Of a DNA stretch of 64,000 nt, positions 11,269-21,616 are shown in pieces. Position numbers and translations under genes: made by a program. The notes beneath the pieces are model-generated. The model saw only the letters and a list, made by a program, of their open reading frames with translations, was not told the DNA's origin and searched no databases. This DNA is from Methanobacteriaceae archaeon (lineage in GTDB: Archaea; Methanobacteriota; Methanobacteria; Methanobacteriales; Methanobacteriaceae), in NCBI GenBank assembly GCA_030016715.1, contig JASEJD010000003.1, positions 62,001-126,000 on the forward strand, in the 5' to 3' direction. Positions within the stretch are counted from its first letter, which is position 1, and each line of letters opens with the position of its first letter.

Positions 11269-13530
11269 ATGCGAATCAAAAACCAATACATGGATTTAAT
11301 AATTATCATAGCCTTCACTGTTTTATGTATGATAATATTAAACATAACATCCTTAACTGAGAATGATTGGTTGAATATTATTTTAATTATCCCTATACTA
11401 TTCTTATTCACTGGCTATGGAATAATAACCATTTTATTTCCCCTTAATAATGATCTAAATCCAATTATACGTCTTATATTAAGCATAGTAATAAGCATAG
11501 CAATTATACCAGAATATGGTTATATTTTAAGATACGACCCCTTCAAAATATTCATCAACCATTTCATACTATTTACCGGGACATTAACCCTAATATTAAG
11601 TGTTCTGGCATTATTAACAAGATATAGGAAAATTAAACATATAAAAAAAGATGAAATTGAAGGACCAGATCCTTTACATATCTACAGAATTAGAACATCT
11701 TACCGGGATCTTTTCGTTGCCGGACTTTTAACCCTCTTCTCATTATCCTTTGTCTATCTCAACCTGGGGATGGTCAACCAAATCTTCTACATTTTCTTAT
11801 CTTTAATATTACCTGGCTATTCACTAATGACTGTTTTATTTTGGGATATAAGAGATCTGGGCATTATAAAAAAATCTATTTTAAGTTTGAGTTTAAGCAT
11901 ATTACTGGTTTTAAGTTTAGGTGTTTTATCAGAACTAGTTTATACAATCTCACCTAAAAACACCTTTCTTATCTTAGCAATCCTCATAATGGTTTTCTTA
12001 CTTCTGGCTGGTTTAAGAAGAAGGAAAAAATTAAAAGAAGAGGAGGATGATTTAAGGGAGTTTAAAAAATCTGATAAAGAAGAGAAAATTTTAATTAGAA
12101 AGATAAGGAAAGATTCGGATAATAAAGTTCAACTGGAAGACTTTAAACACAAAAACAGGGATCTGGATATAATACTGTCTTTAATTTTCCTTGCGACTAT
12201 TTTTAGTGGTACTAGTCCTTTAAGTGGAACCGTTCTCCAAAACTTATTTATGATACCTTTGATATTATTTTTACCGGGATATACACTTTTAACAGTCATA
12301 TTTCCCCAAGCTATGGTCTCACATAGAAGATGGTTAAATATTGTCAAGTTTTTACTGGCAGGGATCATATTAAGTTTGCTTATTACATTAAGTATTGGAG
12401 TTATTGTTTTTATTGCACCTTGTCCTTTTTCACCCCTACTATGCACAGGACTTATCATTATCATCACTGCAGTTCTTCTGGTACTGGCCTACTTTAGGAG
12501 AAGAAGATTATCCCGGATGAAATTCATAAAATCAGAAATCACCAGAAAAAGAGATGATAAAGATAGATTAAGACAGTTAGAAAAATATGAAAAGCCTATA
12601 AAAGATTCAGTTGAAGCAGAAGCACCTGAGGAAATTTCAAAGTTTGATAAAAGGATTAGAAAACCCCTTACTGGCAGATTTAAATTCCTCTCCAATGATC
12701 TATTTCTGATAAGTCTTTTAACAGTACTTACCATAATCTTCGTTACAGTCCCCGTATTAAATGAAACAGTGGTCAGAACGGTTCTAGGATTAATGTTTAT
12801 ACTTTTTATTCCGGGATATTCACTTATAGCAGCATTATTTCCCAGAAAACAGGACTTGGATGGTATTGAAAGATTGGCACTAAGTTTTGGTTTAAGTATT
12901 GCTATAACTCCTTTAATTGGATTAATATTGAATTATACTCCCTTTGGGATACGTTTAGATCCAATATTAATTACACTTTCACTGGTTACTTTTCTATTGA
13001 TAGCCACAGCCTTTCTAAGAAGGCGAAGAATCCCAGAAGATGAAAGGTTCCATTTGAACCTGGGGGTCCACTTTCAACACCTTAAAAGTTCATTTAACCA
13101 GGAGAGTCGTTTGGATAAAATATTATCTGTAATACTAATAATTTCCATAATTCTGGCCATATCAGCCACCATATATATTATTGTCACACCCAAGGAAGGT
13201 GAGAAGTTCACTGAATTCTATATTTTAGGGTCTGGTGGAAAAGCAAGTGATTATCCAACCAATCTAACAGTAGGTCAATCTGGAAAACTAATTGTGGGCG
13301 TGGTAAATCATGAATATTCCAATGTAACCTATAACTTGCTTGTAAGATTTAATGGAACCCCCGTTACCAGCCGCAACATCACACTAGCCCATGAAAAAAA
13401 ATGGGAACAATTAATAACCTTCAATGCCACCAATCCTGGTGCTAATCAGAAACTAGAATTACTACTATATAAATTGCCTGATAAACAAAAACCTTACCGT
13501 TCTTTACATTTATGGGTGGATGTTACTTAA
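11269..13530 (+). CDS. DUF1616-type membrane protein with four tandem membrane modules
   Basis: The 753-residue protein contains four similar hydrophobic modules, at about residues 8-125, 145-255, 297-415 and 475-595. Each has a Gly-Tyr turn motif (GYGIITILFP, GYSLMTVLFW, GYTLLTVIFP, GYSLIAALFP) and ends in an RRRR-type basic stretch. The modules are joined by highly charged linkers. A final membrane segment near 620 leads into one outside domain of about 110 residues with the DUF1616 pattern (FTEFYILG, NLTVGQSGKLIVGVVNHE). Usual DUF1616 proteins have one membrane module plus this domain. GGGAG precedes the ATG. It heads the glycan gene cluster; its function is unknown. Confidence 0.8.
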   Translation: MRIKNQYMDLIIIIAFTVLCMIILNITSLTENDWLNIILIIPILFLFTGYGIITILFPLNNDLNPIIRLILSIVISIAIIPEYGYILRYDPFKIFINHFILFTGTLTLILSVLALLTRYRKIKHIKKDEIEGPDPLHIYRIRTSYRDLFVAGLLTLFSLSFVYLNLGMVNQIFYIFLSLILPGYSLMTVLFWDIRDLGIIKKSILSLSLSILLVLSLGVLSELVYTISPKNTFLILAILIMVFLLLAGLRRRKKLKEEEDDLREFKKSDKEEKILIRKIRKDSDNKVQLEDFKHKNRDLDIILSLIFLATIFSGTSPLSGTVLQNLFMIPLILFLPGYTLLTVIFPQAMVSHRRWLNIVKFLLAGIILSLLITLSIGVIVFIAPCPFSPLLCTGLIIIITAVLLVLAYFRRRRLSRMKFIKSEITRKRDDKDRLRQLEKYEKPIKDSVEAEAPEEISKFDKRIRKPLTGRFKFLSNDLFLISLLTVLTIIFVTVPVLNETVVRTVLGLMFILFIPGYSLIAALFPRKQDLDGIERLALSFGLSIAITPLIGLILNYTPFGIRLDPILITLSLVTFLLIATAFLRRRRIPEDERFHLNLGVHFQHLKSSFNQESRLDKILSVILIISIILAISATIYIIVTPKEGEKFTEFYILGSGGKASDYPTNLTVGQSGKLIVGVVNHEYSNVTYNLLVRFNGTPVTSRNITLAHEKKWEQLITFNATNPGANQKLELLLYKLPDKQKPYRSLHLWVDVT

Positions 13531-13591
13531 GTTATAATTAAAGATAATTAGAAATGTTTTTAATAAATATTATGGTAAAAAGGGATTTAAA

Positions 13592-14524
13592 ATGAAAAAT
13601 AAGAAGTTTGCAGTGATTGGTGGCTTGGGCTTTATAGGATCCCACCTGGTTGAAAGATTATCACCTGAAAATGAAGTTTTAATCATTGATGATGAATCCT
13701 CTGGAAAACTGGAAAATATTAAGCACCTGGATTTAACCAATATAGATGTAACCCTTGGTGATATTACCAAGATAAACCTGGTGGAATTATTAGATGGATG
13801 TGACTATGTACTGCACCACGCAGCAATGGCCAGTGTCCCTCTGAGCATTGATAATCCTTTAAGGTGTAATGAAGTTAATGTCACTGGTACATTAAGGATA
13901 TTAGAGGCCTCAAGGGAAGTGGATGTGAAAAAGGTAGTATTTGCCTCTTCCAGTGCAGTATATGGTGATAGTTCACAGCTCCCGGTTAATGAGAGTCTTA
14001 GTGTTAATCCTCTCTCTCCTTATGCTGTAAGCAAGGTAGCGGGAGAACTATACTGCAGTGTTTACAGCCAGATATATGGATTACCCACCACCGCTTTAAG
14101 GTACTTCAATGTTTTCGGTCCCCGACAAGACCCTGATTCACAATACGCAGCGGTTATACCTAAATTTATTGAATCTTTACTAAAAAATGAACCACCCACT
14201 ATATATGGTGATGGGATGCAAACCCGTGATTTCATCCACATTAAACATGTGGTAGATGCAAACCTACAGGCCTGCCAGTCCAGTGTTTCAGGTAATTTTA
14301 ACATTGCGGGGGGTAAATCAATTTCAATACAACAGTTATATGAAATTATAAGAGATATAATCGGATCAAATATAGAGCCCCGGTATACTGATCCAAGATC
14401 AGGGGAAATTAAACATTCATGGGCCGATATCTCCCATGCTAAGGAGTTTGGTTTTAACCCGGATATTAATCTTATAAATGAGTTGGAAGAAACTATAATG
14501 GCATATAAAACCATAAGCAAGTAA
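13592..14524 (+). CDS. NAD-dependent nucleotide-sugar epimerase (GalE-like SDR)
   Basis: The 310-residue protein is an extended short-chain dehydrogenase. [10 protein letters not shown] (near residue 10) binds [12 protein letters not shown] holds the catalytic Ser/Thr region, and SPYAVSK is the YxxxK catalytic pair. The C-terminal half has [10 protein letters not shown] and [10 protein letters not shown], typical of UDP-glucose or UDP-GlcNAc 4-epimerases. It likely makes a UDP-galactose-type sugar for the surface glycan. It begins a plus-strand run with wecC, wecB and a flippase. Confidence 0.88.
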   Translation: MKNKKFAVIGGLGFIGSHLVERLSPENEVLIIDDESSGKLENIKHLDLTNIDVTLGDITKINLVELLDGCDYVLHHAAMASVPLSIDNPLRCNEVNVTGTLRILEASREVDVKKVVFASSSAVYGDSSQLPVNESLSVNPLSPYAVSKVAGELYCSVYSQIYGLPTTALRYFNVFGPRQDPDSQYAAVIPKFIESLLKNEPPTIYGDGMQTRDFIHIKHVVDANLQACQSSVSGNFNIAGGKSISIQQLYEIIRDIIGSNIEPRYTDPRSGEIKHSWADISHAKEFGFNPDINLINELEETIMAYKTISK

Positions 14525-14656
14525 ATTAAATTAAATATGAAATTCCACTAATACATTATCTCTGAAGAATTAATTTATCACTTATTAATGTGACTGATAA
14601 TATTATCAATGGATTATGATTATTCAATTTATTTTCATCATGGGAGGATTATATTT

Positions 14657-15973
14657 ATGAATTGGATTTCTAGTTTAGAAGACAAGATCAAGGAAAAAAC
14701 TGCAGTGGTTGGAATTGTTGGGCTGGGATATGTTGGTCTGCCACTAGCTGTTTCCTTTTCAAAAATATTCAAAGTAATAGGATACAATAACCACAAAGAA
14801 AAGGTTAAGATGCTCCAATCTGGCCGATCATACATTGAAGATGTAAAGGATGAAGACATTAACTTGGAAACATTCAGACCTACTGATGACTATTATGAAC
14901 TAGAAAAATGTGACTTTATTATTATAGCTGTTCCTACACCCCTCCGGCAAGATAAAAGTCCAGATTTATCCTACATTGAAAATGCGGCCGAAACAGTGGG
15001 AAAAATTCTAAAAAAGGGTCATTTTGTAATATTGAAAAGCACCACCTATCCTGGAACCACCGAGGATTTTATGGCACCAATCCTGGAGGAAACCAGTCAA
15101 CTTAAAGTAGCAGAAGATTTTGGATTGGCCTATTCTCCAGAGAGAGTTGATCCAGGAAATAAAGAGTATAATATTGAAAACACTGCTAATGTGGTGGGTG
15201 GTCTAACCCCTGAATTTACACGTATATGTAGAATGCTCTTTGAAGATGTAACTGGTACCATTATAGAAGTTAAAGACTGTAAAACAGCCGAAGCAGTTAA
15301 GATGATCGAAAATATCTTCCGAAACGTGAACATTGCACTGGTTAATGAATTATCATTAATATTTGAAAAAATGGATATTGATGTGTGGGAATCTATTGAG
15401 GCAGCTAAAACTAAACCATACGGATTCATGCCCTTCTATCCTGGCCCTGGTGTAGGAGGCCACTGCATACCCCTAGATCCATACTATTTATCCTACCGAG
15501 CCAAACACTTTGGCATAATACCCCGATTCATAGAAACAGCCGGAGAAATAAATGATTTTATGCCTATACACACAGTTAATCTAGCAAAAAAAGGTCTTCA
15601 AAAGATGGATAAAAGACTGCGAGGATCTAGAATCCTCCTATTGGGAATAGCATACAAATCTAACATAAGCGACACACGAGAATCCCCAGCAAAAAACATT
15701 ATAGAAGAGTTAAAAGAAGCTGGTGCATCTATTAAGGTGTATGATCCCCATTCAGAATGTATCCACACAAGGTATGGGTCCTTTAAATCAGAGGAAAATT
15801 TTATTAACAATCTAGAATGGGCTGACTGTGCCATTATCATCACAGATCATGATGAATTTCTGGAAAATTCAGCAATAATAAATCTTATAAAAAAAAGGGA
15901 GTTAATAGTGGTTGACACCCGCAATGCCTTGAAACTATCAAAAGGTGACTTTGATAATTATATAAAATTATAG
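14657..15973 (+). CDS. wecC: UDP-N-acetyl-D-mannosaminuronate dehydrogenase-like enzyme
   Basis: The 438-residue protein is a nucleotide-sugar 6-dehydrogenase. VGLGYVGLPLAV is the NAD-binding loop, FRNVNIALVNEL the central helix, and PGPGVGGHCIPLDPYY carries the catalytic Cys. That signature is typical of UDP-ManNAc or UDP-GlcNAc dehydrogenases. Because wecB follows, UDP-ManNAcA is the likely product. The ATG at 14657 has GGGAGG at good spacing; an in-frame ATG at 14609 has none and would add 16 unrelated residues. Confidence 0.9.
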   Translation: MNWISSLEDKIKEKTAVVGIVGLGYVGLPLAVSFSKIFKVIGYNNHKEKVKMLQSGRSYIEDVKDEDINLETFRPTDDYYELEKCDFIIIAVPTPLRQDKSPDLSYIENAAETVGKILKKGHFVILKSTTYPGTTEDFMAPILEETSQLKVAEDFGLAYSPERVDPGNKEYNIENTANVVGGLTPEFTRICRMLFEDVTGTIIEVKDCKTAEAVKMIENIFRNVNIALVNELSLIFEKMDIDVWESIEAAKTKPYGFMPFYPGPGVGGHCIPLDPYYLSYRAKHFGIIPRFIETAGEINDFMPIHTVNLAKKGLQKMDKRLRGSRILLLGIAYKSNISDTRESPAKNIIEELKEAGASIKVYDPHSECIHTRYGSFKSEENFINNLEWADCAIIITDHDEFLENSAIINLIKKRELIVVDTRNALKLSKGDFDNYIKL

Positions 15974-16025
15974 ATTTCCTAATTTTTAGAACAAATTATT
16001 AATATAAAGGATTCAGGATGATTCT

Positions 16026-17144
16026 ATGAAAATAGTAACTGTATTAGGGGCCAGACCCCAATTTATCAAGGCAGCTCTTGTATCACATGAGCTGAGAAAG
16101 AATAATGAGGAAATAATTATCCATACGGGTCAGCATTATAATATTGAACTTTCAGAAATATTTTTCAAGGAAATGGGAATACCTCAACCTGATTATAACT
16201 TAGAGGTAGGTTCTGGAACACATGCAACCCAGACAGCTAGGATGATGATGAAACTGGAAAAGAAATTCCAGGAAGAAAAACCAGATATGGTCCTTTTATA
16301 TGGTGATACCAACTCCACACTAGCTGCAGCAGTTACAGCCTCCAAATTGAATCTACCTATAGCCCATGTGGAGGCAGGCCCAAGGATGTATGATAAATCT
16401 GTTCCAGAAGAGGTTAACCGGATCATCACTGACCACATCTCCACACTACTTTTTGCCCCAACACCCCTTGCTGCTGAAAATCTTTATAAGGAAGGTTTAA
16501 AGGACGCCGTTCATTTAACTGGAGATGTTATGTACGACCTATTTTTGTATTTCTCCAAAAAAGCTGATAAATCATCAGATATATTCGATGAACTGGGATT
16601 AAATAATAGGGAGTACATATTAACCACTATTCACCGTGCAAGAAATACTGATTCAGTTGAAAATTTGAAAGCCATTACTAGTGCACTCCAGGGCTTATCA
16701 GCAAATAATAAGATAGTTTTCCCGGCCCATCCCCGCACTGTAAAATATCTGAAAAAATATGGATTATATGATGCATTGGATGAAAATCCCGATATTCAAC
16801 TAATAAAACCAGTTGGTTACCTGGATATGAATATACTAACAAGAAATGCCTCTAAGATTGTCACTGATTCGGGTGGTTTGCAGAAAGAAGCATTCTTTGC
16901 ACGTGTTCCATGCATAACCTTAGATTCTTCCACAGGATGGCCTGAAACTGTTAATGAGGGATGGAATACCATTTTCACTGAGAGTAAAAATAATTTTTTG
17001 GTTGAGAATGAAATAGTCAAGGTAGTTAATAATTTTAGCCCACAAGGAAAGTACGAAAATGTTTTTGGAAGTGGGGATGCATCCAAGAATATATGTAAAA
17101 TAATAGAAAATTATGGAGAAAATAAGCATACCAAACAATTCTAA
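16026..17144 (+). CDS. wecB: UDP-N-acetylglucosamine 2-epimerase (non-hydrolysing)
   Basis: The 372-residue protein has the family start VTVLGARPQFIKAA, a central HVEAGPRMYDKSVPEE (usually HVEAGLR; Leu is Pro here), the PEEVNRIITDHIS signature and TDSGGLQKEAF near residue 285, which contacts the UDP. It converts UDP-GlcNAc to UDP-ManNAc, the substrate of the dehydrogenase just upstream. The two genes are about 50 bp apart and probably co-transcribed. Confidence 0.93.
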   Translation: MKIVTVLGARPQFIKAALVSHELRKNNEEIIIHTGQHYNIELSEIFFKEMGIPQPDYNLEVGSGTHATQTARMMMKLEKKFQEEKPDMVLLYGDTNSTLAAAVTASKLNLPIAHVEAGPRMYDKSVPEEVNRIITDHISTLLFAPTPLAAENLYKEGLKDAVHLTGDVMYDLFLYFSKKADKSSDIFDELGLNNREYILTTIHRARNTDSVENLKAITSALQGLSANNKIVFPAHPRTVKYLKKYGLYDALDENPDIQLIKPVGYLDMNILTRNASKIVTDSGGLQKEAFFARVPCITLDSSTGWPETVNEGWNTIFTESKNNFLVENEIVKVVNNFSPQGKYENVFGSGDASKNICKIIENYGENKHTKQF

Positions 17145-17180
17145 TTTTAAAGGTTTACTATTAAGGGAATGAGACTATAA

Positions 17181-18482
17181 ATGACATTTTTAAAGCACAC
17201 TTTTTCATTATTTTTTACTCAGATATCAGCAACCATTTTAATAACCATAATCTCTATTGTAAATGCCCGATATCTAGGTCCCAGTGGCCTGGGAATAATG
17301 AGTCTGGTAGTAGTGGTTTTAACCCTACTTTCCATGTTCGGAAATCTGGGTATTGGATTGTCCAACATATATTTCGGGGGAAAAAATAAGTATTCCTGGG
17401 AAGAGTTAACCACCAACTCCCTGTTATCATCCCTGATTTTAGGATCAGTTCTCATCACAGTAGGTATAATCTACTTTCTATATTTCTCTGAAAATCTTAT
17501 TCCCCAGACTGGTGCTGAGCTATTAATAATAATCAGCTTCATCGTACCCTTCATGCTTTTAATAAATTATTTACAATCCATACTCCTAGGACAGTACCGT
17601 ATAAAAGAGTATAACATAACCACCATACTCCAGAACCTAATGTATTTAGCCTTTATTTTCATAAACTTCCTGATAATAAATGGTGGGGTTAGAGGAGTGA
17701 TCATATCCTATGCCGCTGCTGTTCTTTTAACCTCTCTTCTTTTAATATTTAGGGTTAAAACCCTTAAAAGCTTAACATTTAAACTAAAAATATTCACTGA
17801 TACCATAAAATTTGGGGTGAAAGGTTATATTGGCACAGTAATACAGTTTTTCAACTATCGTATCGATATGCTTATACTGAACATGCTTTTAGGAGCAGCC
17901 AGTGTTGGTTACTATACCATTGCAGTAAGCCTGGTAGAGGCATTATGGTATTTTCCTAATGCAATAGGAACACTCCTTCTTTCCAGAACTCCAAAATTGA
18001 AAACAGAGGATGTTAACAGATCCACCCCTCTCATCTCTCGTAACGCTTTTTTCATAACTCTGGTTCTTGGAGTGACTCTGTTTATTTTTGGAAAATATAT
18101 CATTTTAATGCTTTTTGGAAATAAATATCTGCCTTCAGTGGAGCCTTTATGGTATCTTATACCTGGAATTGTGGCCTTGAGCATATGTAAGGTTTTGGGA
18201 AATGAATTAGCTGGACGTGGAAAGCCAATTATAAATACTTATATCTCCATTACCTCACTGGTGGTAAATGTACCCTTGAATTTCATTTTAATACCAGTAT
18301 TAGGTATTTCTGGATCAGCTCTAGCATCAACAGTTTCATATACAGTAAGCGCTCTTCTAACACTGGTATATTTCAGCCATGTTTCTGATAATAAAATATT
18401 GGATCTAATAATAATAAAAAAATCCGACTTAGAACTATATAAAGGACTATTTACAAGTTTTATGGGTAAAATAAAAAGATAA
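17181..18482 (+). CDS. Polysaccharide flippase (Wzx/MATE-like)
   Basis: The 433-residue protein has about 12 transmembrane segments and the usual N-terminus of lipid-linked oligosaccharide flippases (NARYLGPSGLGIMSLVVV). It should move a lipid-bound glycan unit across the membrane. It is the last gene of the plus-strand run and converges on the glycosyltransferase ending at 18555. A second, only broadly similar flippase lies at 31712. Confidence 0.87.
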   Translation: MTFLKHTFSLFFTQISATILITIISIVNARYLGPSGLGIMSLVVVVLTLLSMFGNLGIGLSNIYFGGKNKYSWEELTTNSLLSSLILGSVLITVGIIYFLYFSENLIPQTGAELLIIISFIVPFMLLINYLQSILLGQYRIKEYNITTILQNLMYLAFIFINFLIINGGVRGVIISYAAAVLLTSLLLIFRVKTLKSLTFKLKIFTDTIKFGVKGYIGTVIQFFNYRIDMLILNMLLGAASVGYYTIAVSLVEALWYFPNAIGTLLLSRTPKLKTEDVNRSTPLISRNAFFITLVLGVTLFIFGKYIILMLFGNKYLPSVEPLWYLIPGIVALSICKVLGNELAGRGKPIINTYISITSLVVNVPLNFILIPVLGISGSALASTVSYTVSALLTLVYFSHVSDNKILDLIIIKKSDLELYKGLFTSFMGKIKR

Positions 18483-18554
18483 ATTAACAGTAAATTAAAT
18501 CCTATAATAAATAGCATAAAATATTTCTTATCTTATTCATTTTTAAATTATTAA

Positions 18555-19835
18555 TTATTTTGAAGTAATTTTATTTAGCAGTTTCCCAAACTCACGGGCC
18601 ATATTCACATGTGAATACTGGTAAATCTTTTCATTTCCTTGATATGGCACTTTTCCCATTTTTTTATATTGTGAATAATATTTTAGAAACACTTCTTTTA
18701 TCTCATGCACGGTTTTTACTGCTGTTCCAGTGTTAGTTTCATGTAATATATTAGCTACACAGCCTTCTGTTATGCCCTGTGATATTATAGGTCTTTTGGC
18801 TGATAGATATTCAAATAATTTGCCGGTGCAAACTCCTATTTCACTGTGATTATCCCACATTAAGAGTAGTAATAATTGGGATTCCTGCTGTTTCCTGATA
18901 ACTTCCTCCCGGGGGATTATTCCATGGAATTTAACCACACTTTCTAAACCCAGTCTATTACTTTCTTCCTCTAACCAGCTTTCAAGGGGACCATAAAAGT
19001 TGACCTCCACCTCATCAAGATCTATCAAACCATCCCTACTTAGTTCACTTAATGATCTAAATAAAGGTTCTGGATCCCTTTTTCCACGGTATAGCTGGCC
19101 TGTGTAGGTAATGGTGAATTTATTGCTTAAGGATGTGCCGGGATTTATCTGGTCTGGATCAAATCCATTGGGAATACTGTAGACTTCCTCTTTTTGGTGC
19201 AGTTTTTTCAAGTCTTGAACTAGTGGCTCTGATACAGTAGTCATAATATCCGCATTTTTCATGGTCTTTAACTCTAACCTTCTCTCGAAAAACTTCCTAA
19301 CAGATGTGTACTTATAGTAATGATTCTGAGTCCATAAATCTCTGAAATCAGCAATCCATGGTACCCCATGCCTATATTTTATTGTACTGGCGATTATATG
19401 GGATGTAAGTGGTAGTGCAGAGCTTATAACTGCATTAATTTCTTTTTCATCTATTAAATTATCAATCCTTTTTATTACTGGTTCATACCATGTTTTCTGC
19501 CCATCAGGATAGGTGAAGAATTCCTCCCATACACGGGCCAGTTTTTCCAGCCATGATCTTTTATTCTTATAGGTTTTAGTCTGCATCTGCTCCTTGACTG
19601 TTTTATGGTTTTCAAATCCTAAATAACGCTTCCACTGAGTCATTAAATCTTGGTATGGTACTTCTATAATGTCATAGTCGTCCCAGTATGGATCCAACTT
19701 CTCAGGGGATTGGGGTGTTACAATAACTGGATTCCATCCAAATCGGGGCAGATTTTTGGCCAGGCCCTTCAGACGTACTGAGCCAATATTCTCTTTTTCA
19801 TGGAAATAATAGGCAATTAGCAAAACATTTCTCAT
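18555..19835 (-). CDS. Glycosyltransferase, GT4 type
   Basis: The 426-residue protein has a two-domain GT-B layout. The N-terminal part carries SSALPLTSHIIAS and IADFRDLWTQN, and the C-terminal domain carries the donor-binding region YTGQLYRGKRDPEPL and KLFEYLSAKRPI. The ATG at 19835 was chosen because GAGG lies nine bases upstream; two earlier in-frame ATGs are either too close to it or lack a site. Sugar and acceptor cannot be deduced. It ends the minus-strand glycan run. Confidence 0.82.
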   Translation of the reverse strand: MRNVLLIAYYFHEKENIGSVRLKGLAKNLPRFGWNPVIVTPQSPEKLDPYWDDYDIIEVPYQDLMTQWKRYLGFENHKTVKEQMQTKTYKNKRSWLEKLARVWEEFFTYPDGQKTWYEPVIKRIDNLIDEKEINAVISSALPLTSHIIASTIKYRHGVPWIADFRDLWTQNHYYKYTSVRKFFERRLELKTMKNADIMTTVSEPLVQDLKKLHQKEEVYSIPNGFDPDQINPGTSLSNKFTITYTGQLYRGKRDPEPLFRSLSELSRDGLIDLDEVEVNFYGPLESWLEEESNRLGLESVVKFHGIIPREEVIRKQQESQLLLLLMWDNHSEIGVCTGKLFEYLSAKRPIISQGITEGCVANILHETNTGTAVKTVHEIKEVFLKYYSQYKKMGKVPYQGNEKIYQYSHVNMAREFGKLLNKITSK

Positions 19836-19874
19836 AAACATAAACCTCAATGATAGAAAATCCTTAGACAATAC

Positions 19875-20999
19875 TTATTTATATAGGATTTCAGCCCAAT
19901 GCTCTCTAAGATCTTCTAGTGAAAAATTATTAACAATGTATTCATGGGCCTTATCACTAATACTATTAAGATCAGTTGAATCTAAGGATCTAATTATATG
20001 ATGGGCGATATTTTCAGGTGAATTATCATCCAGTAAAAAACCGTTTTTCCCATTACTTATTATTTCGGGTATGGACCCTACCGGGTTAGCTAATACTGGT
20101 GTTCCACAGGTCATTGCTTCCAGCATTAAGTTGGGAAGACCCTCTGTATAGGAGGGTATCACAATTAATTTCAAGTTATTTAGATGATCTGGAAGGTCCT
20201 GATATGGTATCCAACCCTTAAATTCTACTTTATCCTGGAGATTCCATTTTTTAATATATTCTTTAACTTCCTCTTCTAGGTCACCTTCTCCACAGATTGT
20301 AAAATTAATTTTCATTCCTTTTTGGGTAAGGATATGCACTGCTTCTAGATAATTAAGAATTCCTTTTTCCTGGCTAAGACGGCCTACATATCCTACATTC
20401 TCTTCTCTTTTATCAAATTTTCTTTCGATATGGAATCGATTAAAATCAATGATATGTTCAAAGGCAGTTTCTATCTTATGGGAATATTTTTCTAGGTTAA
20501 ATTCCTTAATCTGGCCCATAGAGTTTACAATGATCTGGCTAGAAAATCTACAGGCCATCTGGGATAAGAGAGAAATTGATCCAGTCAGGGAATCCTTCTT
20601 GGCCCGGGCAGTGCTAGCAGGTGAACCTGCAAAAACTATTACTACTTTTTTACCATGAATACGGGCCAATAAAATTGGTAGGATTAGTCCTTGGCCTCCA
20701 ATATGGAATATAACTTGGTCTAAATCTTTAATTATTTTATTTAATTGTATTAAATATTTAAATTGGGTTCTAATGAAATTCAGAACCCTTGAGAAAGTGG
20801 ATCTTTTATGTTGATGTTCAATTGTGTATATGTGACAGTTTTCATGGCATTCATCCTTCAGATCAGCACCAAGTCCTCCAGTTATAATATATACCTCATT
20901 GCTTATGGATTTAATTATTCTGAAAAGTTTCTGAACCGGTACAAAACCTGCCTTGGTCACAGATAAAGTTATAATTGCATTATTACTTTTTTTACTCAT
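19875..20999 (-). CDS. Glycosyltransferase family 4
   Basis: The 374-residue GT-B protein has VGYVGRLSQEKGILNYLEA and PSYTEGLPNLMLEAMTCGTPVLA, the classic GT4 nucleotide-sugar site with the E-x7-E pattern. The N-terminal domain holds a membrane-associating basic and aromatic patch (IRTQFKYLIQLNKI). It lies 39 bp upstream of the next glycosyltransferase. Specificity is unknown. Confidence 0.88.
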   Translation of the reverse strand: MSKKSNNAIITLSVTKAGFVPVQKLFRIIKSISNEVYIITGGLGADLKDECHENCHIYTIEHQHKRSTFSRVLNFIRTQFKYLIQLNKIIKDLDQVIFHIGGQGLILPILLARIHGKKVVIVFAGSPASTARAKKDSLTGSISLLSQMACRFSSQIIVNSMGQIKEFNLEKYSHKIETAFEHIIDFNRFHIERKFDKREENVGYVGRLSQEKGILNYLEAVHILTQKGMKINFTICGEGDLEEEVKEYIKKWNLQDKVEFKGWIPYQDLPDHLNNLKLIVIPSYTEGLPNLMLEAMTCGTPVLANPVGSIPEIISNGKNGFLLDDNSPENIAHHIIRSLDSTDLNSISDKAHEYIVNNFSLEDLREHWAEILYK

Positions 21000-21024
21000 A
21001 TTTGATCATGAATATTGATATTTT

Positions 21025-21564
21025 TTATCTTTTTTTTATGAATTTAGCTGGTACACCCCCTACAATAGTGTAAGGGTCTATGTCTTTAGTTACCACCGAG
21101 TTTGCACCAATTATTGATCCATCACCAATTGTCACCCCGGGCATTATAATTACACGGGCACCAATCCATACATCAGAGCCGATTTTAACTGGTGCAGTGT
21201 ACATGCCCTGCTTTTTTATGGGAACTGCATGGTCTTGGTGTTGATGGGTACATGATAATATGACTGATTCAAAACCTATAATAGTATATTTATCAATATC
21301 AATACCGCCTCTGCCATCTAATACCACCCTATTTGCAACTCCCACCTCATCTTGAAGTGATATATTCTGGGGATATAATAATTTAACATTATCCGCTAGG
21401 CTAACACCTTCCCCAAAATTTTTCAGCAATCTTTCCAGTAACGGCTTTCTGAGATTGTTCCCCATGTTATATGGAATTTTTGAGGCAATATGGGTATATA
21501 GTAGCCATAAAATTAGATCATTATTATTTTGACCATATTCAGGGGGAGAATCTTTTTTTGGCAT
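21025..21564 (-). CDS. Hexapeptide-repeat acyltransferase
   Basis: The 179-residue protein ends in left-handed beta-helix repeats ([34 protein letters not shown]) and the tail VGGVPAKFI typical of maltose/galactoside O-acetyltransferase-like enzymes. The His in SCTHQHQDH may be catalytic. It sits among glycosyltransferases and probably O-acetylates a glycan residue. Confidence 0.86.
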   Translation of the reverse strand: MPKKDSPPEYGQNNNDLILWLLYTHIASKIPYNMGNNLRKPLLERLLKNFGEGVSLADNVKLLYPQNISLQDEVGVANRVVLDGRGGIDIDKYTIIGFESVILSCTHQHQDHAVPIKKQGMYTAPVKIGSDVWIGARVIIMPGVTIGDGSIIGANSVVTKDIDPYTIVGGVPAKFIKKR

Positions 21565-21616
21565 ATGTAAAACCTTTTTTTAAATATATAATACAACTGA
21601 TATTATATTGGATTCC

